A stretch of 7,412 bases of DNA from Sphingobacteriales bacterium (GTDB taxonomy: Bacteria > Bacteroidota > Bacteroidia > Chitinophagales > Chitinophagaceae): NCBI GenBank assembly GCA_023251215.1, contig JAHEZF010000076.1:1-7412 (forward strand), in the 5' to 3' direction. The notes beneath the pieces were generated by a model. It worked only from the letters and a program-made list of their open reading frames with translations, did not search any database and had not been told where the DNA came from. Positions within the stretch are counted from its first letter, which is position 1, and the number at the start of each line of letters is the position of its first letter. Below are positions 1-7,300 of this stretch, in pieces. Both the position numbers and the translations under genes were made by a program.

Positions 1-578
1 AATTTGGGTCCCCAATCCCAACCAAAATGATATTGCGCTTTACGCACATAAGCCCGTGGATTATCCGGTATCACAAATGGCAGGTCTTTCTTGGCCAATG
101 AATCAACAACATTCTGCGCCGATTGAAACACAATCTTTAGTTGATTGTCGCCTGAATGTAGAATTGATTTCACATCGGCTCTCCATTGGCGAAACATATT
201 ATCTGCTTTCAGTACCAATTTGCCGTTAAGGTAAACCGTAGCATAAGTATCCAGTCCTTCAAAAATCAATTCTGCATGCTTTTGTTTTAAGATAGCCAGA
301 TTTACCGAAAAAGAAGTCTTATACTCCCAGTTCTTTTTTTCGATCCATTGCAGTTTTCGCTCGTTGTCGCGGTAAAACGGATCCGGTATCAGTTTGTTAT
401 TCAACAAATCGGTATGAACCTCACCGGGAACTGTTGCAGTATTCCATCTTGCGGTTCCCTGTTGCCGAAATTGCCAGCCGTTTTTTAGAACAACAGTGCT
501 ATTTTGCGCATGCAGTCCTAAAGACAAATTTGCCAAACAAATGAGGATTAACCAATAAAAAACTTTTTTACATTTCAT
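1..578 (-). CDS. GH2 beta-mannosidase, N-terminal part (cut by window edge)
   Basis: An open frame runs from an ATG at 578 to the window edge without a stop, giving 192 residues. Residues 1-25 form a signal peptide: Lys-rich start, hydrophobic core, then H-A-Q as the likely signal peptidase I site. There is no convincing lipobox. The rest matches the N-terminal jelly-roll domain of GH2 beta-mannosidases: N-G-W-Q-F-R near 33-38, V-P-G-E-V-H-T-D-L at 50-58, I-P-D-P-F-Y-R-D-N at 64-72, E-G-L-D-T-Y-A at 107-113, and Y-V-R-K-A-Q-Y-H-F-G-W-D-W-G-P at 177-191, which is very typical of this subfamily. Family members have roughly 800-900 residues, so the catalytic barrel with its acid/base and nucleophile glutamates lies outside. 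The expected role is hydrolysis of terminal beta-mannosides in the periplasm, for example Man-beta-1,4-GlcNAc or manno-oligosaccharides. An in-frame ATG also exists at 590, but 578 is preferred because it matches the start of the GH92 gene across a shared leader repeat. Confidence 0.93.
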   Translation of the reverse strand, partial: MKCKKVFYWLILICLANLSLGLHAQNSTVVLKNGWQFRQQGTARWNTATVPGEVHTDLLNNKLIPDPFYRDNERKLQWIEKKNWEYKTSFSVNLAILKQKHAELIFEGLDTYATVYLNGKLVLKADNMFRQWRADVKSILHSGDNQLKIVFQSAQNVVDSLAKKDLPFVIPDNPRAYVRKAQYHFGWDWGPK

Positions 579-600
579 GTAATTCGGCATTTTAAAAATT
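542..600 (-). repeat. leader/signal-peptide repeat, copy at the GH2 gene
   Basis: This segment contains the leader, ATG and first 12 codons of the beta-mannosidase gene. From 542 to 578 it matches 2882-2918 at 35 of 37 positions, including 25 consecutive identical bases (546-570). Upstream of the ATG, a nine-base block (592-600) and a five-base GAATT block (581-585) are also shared with the GH92 leader in the same order, with one single-base length difference. Both proteins therefore start M-K-[CS]-K-K-V-F-Y-W-L-I. Confidence 0.85.
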
Positions 601-610
601 TTTACTTTGC

Positions 611-626
611 TGATTTAACAAAATCA
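611..626 (-). other. small AT-rich stem-loop between GH92 and GH2 genes
   Basis: A perfect six-base inverted repeat (TGATTT / AAATCA on the minus strand) surrounds a four-base loop, seven bases after the GH92 stop codon. The stem has only one G-C pair and no U-run directly follows, so it is unlikely to stop transcription. It could slightly affect mRNA stability or be chance. Confidence 0.25.
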
Positions 627-632
627 AAACTA

Positions 633-2918
633 TTACTTTTTAGGCTTTGGTCCCATATAAAATGTTAATTTTGAACCATCAGTGATATCAGTATGTTTGA
701 TAAATAAACTGTTCAGCGGTTTTCCATCTAACAGCACTTTCTGAACATATACATTTTTATCACTTTGATTAATTGCTTCAACCTTAAAACTTTTCCCGTT
801 TTCCAGATTAAGTTCCGCACTGTCCACCAGCGGTGACCCTAGTGCGTAAGCATCAAATCCAGGAGTCACAGGATAAAATCCCAAAGAAGAGAAAATGTAC
901 CAAGCACTCATTTGTCCGCAATCATCGTTTCCTCCCAAACCATCAGGAGCTGGTTTGTATTGCATATTCAAGATTCTACGCACTTGGGCTTGCGTTTTCC
1001 AAGGCTGGTCAGTCCAATTGTAAAAATATGCCACATGGTGCGCAGGTTCATTTCCATGAACATAGCCACCTATGATTCCTTCTCTTGTAATATCTTCGGT
1101 TTCGGCAAAAAAGGAATCAGACAAATCCATGGTAAATAGGGTATCTAATCGGGAAGCAAAAGCTTTTTTTCCACCCATTTTGGCTACTAATGCCGATGGG
1201 TTGTGCGGCACGAAAAAACTGTAGTTCCAGCTATTGCCTTCTATAAAACCCTGCCCGTGTGTACTTAAAGGATCAAACTCTTTTTTGAAGCTGCCGTCTG
1301 CCAATTTGGGTTGCATAAAACCAGTGACTGTATTAAAATTATTTTGCCAGTTTGTGGAACGTTTTAGAAACTCATCGTACACTTCGGTTTGGTTTAATTT
1401 TTTGGCTAACTGGGCGATACACCAGTCATCATAAGCATATTCTAAAGTGTTTGAAACCGATATTCCGCTTTTTTCTGCAGGGATGTAACCCAAATCCATA
1501 TAATAACCAATACCTTCATAATCGCGGTGCTTTGCAGTAGCGACACAAGCTTTCAAAGCTTCTTTGGCATCGCCAGTGTAGATCCCTTTTATAATGGCGT
1601 CCGTGATTACAGATACACTGTGATAGCCGCTCATGCACCAGTTATCATTTGCATAATGTGACCATATTGGCAACATGTGAAGGCTGCTCTGATCATAATG
1701 TGCCAGCATGGATTTTACCATGTCATTATTACGTGAAGGCTGTATGATGTTGAAAAACGGATGCAGTGCCCTATAGGTATCCCATAACGAAAAAGTACTG
1801 TAATTGGTAAAGCCATTTGCTTTGTGTATTCCTTGATCTAAGCCTTTATATTCACCGTTTACATCTGTATAAACTGTAGGATTTATAAAGGTATGGTACA
1901 TGGCGGTATAAAAATTCACTTTGACAGCCTCGGGTGCAGAAATCACTATTTTGTTCAACTCTTCATTCCAAGTTGATTGGGCTTGTGCCTTCACTTTTTC
2001 AAAATCCCAACCTTTAATCTCTTCCTGCATGTTCTGTAATTCGTTCTCTTGGCTAACGGGGGATAGAGCAAACTTAATTTTTATTTTTTCGCTATCTTGC
2101 GTTTTAAAATCAAAATACATTCTTATTTTTTTTCCGGCTATTTCAGGAAAGTTTTTATTCTGATCAAATTTTCCCCAGAAGCCTCTATAGGTTTGTTTGC
2201 TCTCGTAATTTTTTTGCCCATATTGAAAGAAAGCTTTAGAGAAAGACATCGCAAAATAAACCGTTTTTGTTCTTGCCCAGCCGTTGCTTTGGCGGTAGCC
2301 GGTAATCAGGGTGTCATTAATCACCCTTACATAAGTCCAAACATTCTTGTCATCATAATTATAAATCCCTGCCATTAAATCCAGTATAATGTGACTTTGG
2401 TCTGATTTAGGGAAAGTATATTGATGCATGCCAACCCGCGTTGTGGCTGTCATTTCGGCCAATATATTCTCATCATCAAGTTTCACCTTATAATAAGCTG
2501 CTTCTGCAGTTTCGTTAGCATGTGAAAATGCCGAACGATATCCATTTTTTGGGTTATCGGCGGTGCCTGGATTCAACTGTAATTTCCCCTGAGTTGGCAT
2601 AATCAAAAAATCCCCAAGATCAGAATGTCCAGTTCCGCTTAAATGGGTATGGCTGAAACCGACAATGGTTTTATCCTCGTATCTGTATCCAGAACAATAT
2701 TTGTAGACCTCTCCATTGTATTTTCCGTTTTGCTCATAGGAAATGGTATCCGTTTCCGGACTGAGCTGAACGGCTCCAAATGGAACTGTAGCACCGGGAT
2801 AGGTGTGTCCCATTTTTTCGGTGCCAATGATGGGCTTTACATATTGCACTAAATTTTGTTGTGCGTTACCAAAATAGAAACTGATGATTAACCAATAAAA
2901 AACTTTTTTAGATTTCAT
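633..2918 (-). CDS. GH92 exo-alpha-mannosidase, exported
   Basis: This is a complete 761-residue protein, the usual GH92 length. Residues 1-20 look like a signal peptidase I signal peptide ending N-A-Q, so a periplasmic location is inferred. GH92 signatures appear in order: I-G-T at 31-33 with H-T-Y-P-G-A-T-V-P-F-G at 38-48; G-F-S-H-T-H-L-S-G-T-G at 87-97; F-S-L-W-D-T-Y-R at 376-383; F-I-E-G-N-S-W-N-Y at 558-566; H-G-N-E-P-A-H-H at 621-628; G-N-D-D-C-G-Q-M-S-A-W at 663-673; and G-F-Y-P-V at 680-684. The family is calcium-dependent and inverting. By position, Glu560 is the likely general acid and the Asp pair 665-666 the likely base region; this is inference from family knowledge. It should remove terminal alpha-mannose from N-glycans or mannan; the linkage preference cannot be read reliably. 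A weak purine-rich stretch at 2925-2929, six bases before the ATG, could serve as ribosome site. It lies between the haloperoxidase-like gene (41-base gap) and the GH2 gene. Confidence 0.96.
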   Translation of the reverse strand: MKSKKVFYWLIISFYFGNAQQNLVQYVKPIIGTEKMGHTYPGATVPFGAVQLSPETDTISYEQNGKYNGEVYKYCSGYRYEDKTIVGFSHTHLSGTGHSDLGDFLIMPTQGKLQLNPGTADNPKNGYRSAFSHANETAEAAYYKVKLDDENILAEMTATTRVGMHQYTFPKSDQSHIILDLMAGIYNYDDKNVWTYVRVINDTLITGYRQSNGWARTKTVYFAMSFSKAFFQYGQKNYESKQTYRGFWGKFDQNKNFPEIAGKKIRMYFDFKTQDSEKIKIKFALSPVSQENELQNMQEEIKGWDFEKVKAQAQSTWNEELNKIVISAPEAVKVNFYTAMYHTFINPTVYTDVNGEYKGLDQGIHKANGFTNYSTFSLWDTYRALHPFFNIIQPSRNNDMVKSMLAHYDQSSLHMLPIWSHYANDNWCMSGYHSVSVITDAIIKGIYTGDAKEALKACVATAKHRDYEGIGYYMDLGYIPAEKSGISVSNTLEYAYDDWCIAQLAKKLNQTEVYDEFLKRSTNWQNNFNTVTGFMQPKLADGSFKKEFDPLSTHGQGFIEGNSWNYSFFVPHNPSALVAKMGGKKAFASRLDTLFTMDLSDSFFAETEDITREGIIGGYVHGNEPAHHVAYFYNWTDQPWKTQAQVRRILNMQYKPAPDGLGGNDDCGQMSAWYIFSSLGFYPVTPGFDAYALGSPLVDSAELNLENGKSFKVEAINQSDKNVYVQKVLLDGKPLNSLFIKHTDITDGSKLTFYMGPKPKK

Positions 2919-2941
2919 TGAAATTCTCTGTATTAAAAATT
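2882..2941 (-). repeat. leader/signal-peptide repeat, copy at the GH92 gene
   Basis: This is the partner of the copy at 542-600. It covers the untranslated leader after the haloperoxidase-like gene, the GH92 start codon and the first 12 codons. The two copies are direct repeats 2340 bases apart over the coding part, a multiple of three. Similarity fades after codon 12-13, before the signal-peptide cleavage site. Confidence 0.85.
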
Positions 2942-2959
2942 AGTATAGGGCAGATTTGT

Positions 2960-4309
2960 TTATTTTATGAAAGTTAAACCGGCATTATTTTGACCTAAAA
3001 AGTTTTTGACAATATATTTTCCTATTTGCTCTCCTTGCAAGACGCCGTTATCTATAGCATCTCTATAATGAATTCCTCCATATAACCGTGAAACAGCCGC
3101 TTCCCGTGAAGCTTGCAGAAATGATTTGAATCTTCTTTGCGGCAAACCAAATTCGGTTTCTGTAGTGTCGGTGAAAGAAAAGTCATCTCCAAAAAAATTG
3201 GTAAGAATTGTTGCTGCAGCGGTTGATATGACACTATGTCCCGATGTATATTCAGGGAATGGCGGCGTTTGCAATAATGGTTTCCATTTATTGTCGATCC
3301 ATTTATTGATAGCCGTTTCAGGCCTTATCCTATTGCTTCTGTACTTTTCATCCCAACAGGAAACAAATGCATCCGATAATGTTACCGCTACCGCTGTATG
3401 AATAAAAATGGTTTGCTGCAAACTTGTCTCCCTCTTTAAACAAGCGATGCCGGTAATTCCCATCCAATGTCCGCCGGGTGATATTTTTTTTATGCCAAAT
3501 TCCACATGCCCCAGCTGTTGCACAAAAAAAGGATTACAATCCCAAAAACTCGCAATGTCTTTTTGCTTTTTGGACAGTTTATTTACAACGGTGTACACTT
3601 CAATCATCTGTTTGTAAAAAGGGGATGTTTTTGTGCTGTCAAATTCAATAGGTCTAAGGGGTTTAAACTGCTGAGCGGAATCGAGCAAGAAAGTCCGTAT
3701 GCGGTTCCAGTTCGGTTCCAGAGCCTGCATAAATCCTGGACTCGTAGGCTGCCACTTCCCTATTTCGGTCAAAGGAGTGTATTTTTTATAGCCGCTCAGC
3801 TTGCTAAAATTATCCGCCTTCACATATTGCATCATTTGGCTTACTGCAACTTGGACTAGCTTTGCTGTATTATCCAGCTGTCCTTTTGAGATTCCCTTTG
3901 TTTCTGCGAACCGCATTATGGAATCGGCCTCTCTCGCAAACTTATATCCCGATGGCAGCAGTTTTTCGGCCATTTTATAGACGGTATACACTGATGCCAA
4001 AGAGGCATCGCTTTTTGAGACGAGCGTATCGGCTATCTGCAGTTTTTGAAAACCATGAAGCGATTCCGAGAAGGATTGCTCGGGTATTTTAAACAATGAG
4101 TTTACTTCTTTTGAAGCAAGCGTGACATAGGCATAATATCTTCCCGCGGCTACCGGTGAGGTAACATCGCTGAGCATTACGTCTGTCACTTTTTTTAGGG
4201 CAATGACATAATCCTTTGAAGAAAATTTTTCGAAATTCTGGGAAAATGATTTAGCTCCCAGGAAAACAATAAACGCAACTAGAATATATTTTTTCATGAT
4301 GAAATACAT
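2960..4309 (-). CDS. vanadium-dependent haloperoxidase / PAP2-family protein, exported
   Basis: The frame has 449 codons. The first ATG at 4309 overlaps the upstream stop codon. A second ATG at 4297 (residue 5) gives a more standard signal peptide (M-K-K-Y-I-L-V...S-F-S-Q) and may be the true start; no clear ribosome site separates them. Numbered from 4309, the C-terminal half carries the PAP2/haloperoxidase core: W309-x2-K312-x6-R319-P320, F341-P-E-Y-T-S346-G347-H348, and S397-R398-x5-H404. These match the vanadate pocket of fungal chloroperoxidase, including its Trp and Phe positions. The usual Asp four residues after the last His is Ala408; Asp407 and Asp410 flank it. The N-terminal half is helical and matches the Bacteroidota branch of this family (S-P-V-A-A-G-R-Y-Y-A-Y near 51-61). 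It may oxidise halides with peroxide, or act as a phosphatase; the sequence alone cannot decide. The direct coupling to the FG-GAP gene suggests the two products work together. Confidence 0.87.
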   Translation of the reverse strand: MYFIMKKYILVAFIVFLGAKSFSQNFEKFSSKDYVIALKKVTDVMLSDVTSPVAAGRYYAYVTLASKEVNSLFKIPEQSFSESLHGFQKLQIADTLVSKSDASLASVYTVYKMAEKLLPSGYKFAREADSIMRFAETKGISKGQLDNTAKLVQVAVSQMMQYVKADNFSKLSGYKKYTPLTEIGKWQPTSPGFMQALEPNWNRIRTFLLDSAQQFKPLRPIEFDSTKTSPFYKQMIEVYTVVNKLSKKQKDIASFWDCNPFFVQQLGHVEFGIKKISPGGHWMGITGIACLKRETSLQQTIFIHTAVAVTLSDAFVSCWDEKYRSNRIRPETAINKWIDNKWKPLLQTPPFPEYTSGHSVISTAAATILTNFFGDDFSFTDTTETEFGLPQRRFKSFLQASREAAVSRLYGGIHYRDAIDNGVLQGEQIGKYIVKNFLGQNNAGLTFIK

Positions 4310-4311
4310 TA
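4307..4311 (-). promoter_or_regulatory. stop/start overlap (TAATG) coupling FG-GAP and haloperoxidase-like genes
   Basis: On the minus strand the stop TAA of the FG-GAP gene shares its last A with an ATG in the haloperoxidase-like frame. Such overlaps usually allow a terminating ribosome to restart, giving coupled translation. A second in-frame ATG 12 bases further on (4297) is equally reachable. There is no room for a separate promoter or terminator here. Confidence 0.6.
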
Positions 4312-7300
4312 ATATTTATAAACAGCGGTTTGCTGATTGTTAATGGAAAACAATAGCTTTTTTTGGCCTTTTGATTGTATCGAAATGATATCTTTTACAC
4401 AGCCTTTAACATTCAGGCCGGAATTTAGCTGGGGTACATAATCAAAATTTCCTTTTCCATCCCCCGCTAACAAAATCCCGTAATTTGCGTCTATCTTTCC
4501 TATTTTAATTCTTGTTTTTTCTAAATTACCTCCCAGTAAAATATCGGTATTGCCGTCATGGTTATAGTCGTCTATTCCGATGGCATACACCGGCGCATAA
4601 CTTGCCTGTATAGGCAGACTATGTTGAATAAAAGTACCATTTTTATTTTCGAACCAGCTTGTTTCAAAAGAATTAGCTTTCAGCACTTTTGCTGATTGTA
4701 ATTGCTCTGGAGATAAAACGTCATTGATAGTCGCTTCAGAATAGGAATCATAGGTAGGAAATCGTTGTCGGAGACTCACGATCTGATCCGTCATTTCGTC
4801 CCTGCTGGCAACAGGATACGATTGTCCCTGCAGATATTGACACAGCAAAGGATCAACTGAGCCGTTTTTGTCAAAATCACCGTAATAAAGTGTTGCCGGT
4901 TCTTTCTCGCTGACGTGTATTTGACTGTTGGTTCCCCAGTTGGCCGCAACCAGATCAAGATCACCATCACCATCAAGATCGGCTGATGCTAACCTATTCC
5001 ACCAGCCATATAATGCATCGGGAAAATAGTTCTGCGTTGCATCTACAAGCTGACCGTTTTTATTTTCGAAACACATTAATCTCATCCATTCGCCGCAAAT
5101 GATCAAATCAGGCTTACCATCCTTGTTCACATCCATCCAAACTGCATCGGTCACCATTCCCAACTCTTTCAAAGCGGGTGCCACAGATGGCATCGCTTTT
5201 GCAAACTTTCCTTTGCCATCATTCAACAATAAAAAACTCTCCGGTGATTCGGGGTATCTCCCGGAAATAGCGCGGCTTCCCACAAATAAATCAGGATCGC
5301 CATCACCATCTACATCCGCTGCTTTCACACAAGAACCATAACTTGTTTCAATTGGTAAAGCATCCTGATTTTTTACAAATGAGCCCTTTTCATTCAAATA
5401 AAGACGATCCTGCAATTCAGGGGAATTATTATCAAATGTATAACCACCGCTTACGACATACAAATCCAGGTCGCCATCGTTGTCTGCATCAAAAAATAAA
5501 GCATCCACATCTTCGGATGCGGCATCTTCATCGAATGCCTTTTGTGTCGAACGGACAAAACTCCCGTTTTGCTGTTGCAATAGTAACTGCCCTGCCTGCC
5601 CTTTGGCTCCGCCAATGAAAACATCTTCCAGCTTATCTTTGTTCACATCGGCTTTGGCACTATGCGGGCCGCTAAACGAAAGCATATTGGTCATTAGGGG
5701 TTGCGTTTTAAAATCATTGGTTTCCTGTTCTTCATGTCTGAAAGGAATAGAATTATCCGCTAATGAGAATACAGTTGAACCACTAGCTGGAAGAGCATAC
5801 ATACGATCTGGATTATTATATTTAACATGTACAGTGCTGTTTATAGTGTTGTTTTTAAGTGTTTCCATTTTGCCGTCAGGCCAATAAACAGAAATCGAAT
5901 CAATGGCAGGGGCAGGCAAACCAATGTGCATCGGCTCTTGCATGGCACTTTGAAAACCATGTACTGGGTAATTCTCTTGCATCACCCTACCTTCTGGAGT
6001 ATGCACTTTAACTTTGGCACCCAAAGCATTGGTGTTTTTTCCGGGCATCTGCAATTCTACATTAATATAATTTCCCTTACTCCCCATTTCAACGGCATTG
6101 TTACGGTAAATGGCAGCCACATCATTCATCCGGTTTATTATCAAATCAAGATCACCGTCATTATCAAGATCGGCATAAACTGACCCCTGGGAAAAATCCT
6201 CTTTTTCGAGTCCCCAGTCTATTGAGCAATCTTTAAATTGAAGATTTCCCTTGTTCTCAAAAATATAATTATGAAGCGGGGTGGACTGAATTCCCTGAAG
6301 CATCTGAAACATTTTTTCTCCGGACTCCCCACGTAAATATTTCAATCGTTCATTCGCATAAAATTTCGCAAAATCACGGTTTATCATGTCTCTTCCATAT
6401 CCATTGGAAACAAAAAGATCTTTATTCCCATCATTATTAAAATCGGCAAACAATGCAGACCAACTCCAATCTGTATTGGAAATCCCGCTTAGCTGACCCG
6501 TTTCGCTAAAAGTATTATTGCCGTTATTTAGCTGTAACATGTTACGCATTAACTGATGGTAAAATCCGTTTTGCAATGTGTTATTATAGATTTCGTAATT
6601 ATCGGGCGTGTAAAATAGTTTCTGCCTTTTATTGTCTGCGGGCAACATGTCCAGCGTATAAATGTCAGGCCAACCGTCATTGTTAATATCCGCTATGTCA
6701 GCCCCCATGGAAAAATTAGAGATATGCCCCAATTGCTCTTTTAATCGATTTGTAAAAGTTCCGTTTCTATTATTGATGTAGAGATAATCTTCTTCCACAT
6801 AGTCATTGGTAACATAAAAATCCGGCCAACTGTCATTATTCACATCGCTTACGGTAACGGAAAGCCCATAGCCCAACGGATTTGAAATAATCCCTGCCTC
6901 GGCTGTCATTTCTGTAAAATGGTTATTGTCGTTCCTGTAAAGTCGGTCTCCGGCATCCGGATCTGTCATTTTTTTTACAAAGGCAGCATCAAAATTGTGT
7001 AATTCCTTGATGTTGTGGTTCAGTACAAAAAGATCCAAATCTCCATCACGGTCATAATCAAAGAAGGCAGCTTGCGTGCTATAACCGGCATCGGCAACTC
7101 CCAACTCCATGGCTCTATCGGTGAATGTAACCCTACCGTCGGCAGAGTGAGAAGGTCCATTATTGATGAACAATTGGTTCCTTCTCTTTTCAGGTTTGGC
7201 ATCGCCGGAATAACTAACATAAATGTCCAGCCATCCATCGCCATTAACATCTGCCACACTTACGCCCGTTTTCCAGTCTTTACGGCCTTCCACTCCGGCG

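Noticed and set aside
534..578. Lipoprotein signal for the beta-mannosidase (Cys at residue 14 after L-I-L-I).
   Set aside because: The residue before Cys is Ile rather than Gly, Ala or Ser, and a better signal peptidase I site follows at H-A-Q (23-25).
579..590. Earlier in-frame ATG at 590 for the beta-mannosidase (adds M-P-N-Y).
   Set aside because: The shared leader repeat places the corresponding GH92 start at the later ATG (578), and the added residues would put non-basic sequence before the signal peptide's Lys-rich start.
625..632. TAGTTTTG on the minus strand resembles the Bacteroidota -7 promoter element TAnnTTTG before the GH2 gene.
   Set aside because: No TTTG-type -33 element is seen at the expected distance in the GH92 3' end, and short T-rich matches are common in this AT-rich DNA.
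3506..3859. A 117-codon plus-strand frame opposite the haloperoxidase-like gene.
   Set aside because: It lies opposite a clearly conserved gene, has no family motif, and its composition fits a shadow frame.
4309..4500. Possible type IX secretion sorting domain at the C-terminus of the FG-GAP protein.
   Set aside because: The C-terminus ends inside a propeller-like strand and lacks the conserved sorting-domain pattern (P-N-P start, G-x-Y and terminal K-rich segments).
5480..5887. A 135-codon open frame on the plus strand, the longest of several opposite-strand frames.
   Set aside because: It lies entirely opposite the FG-GAP coding sequence and has no recognisable domain. Its product reads as the reverse of Asp/Gly-rich loops, so it is a shadow frame.
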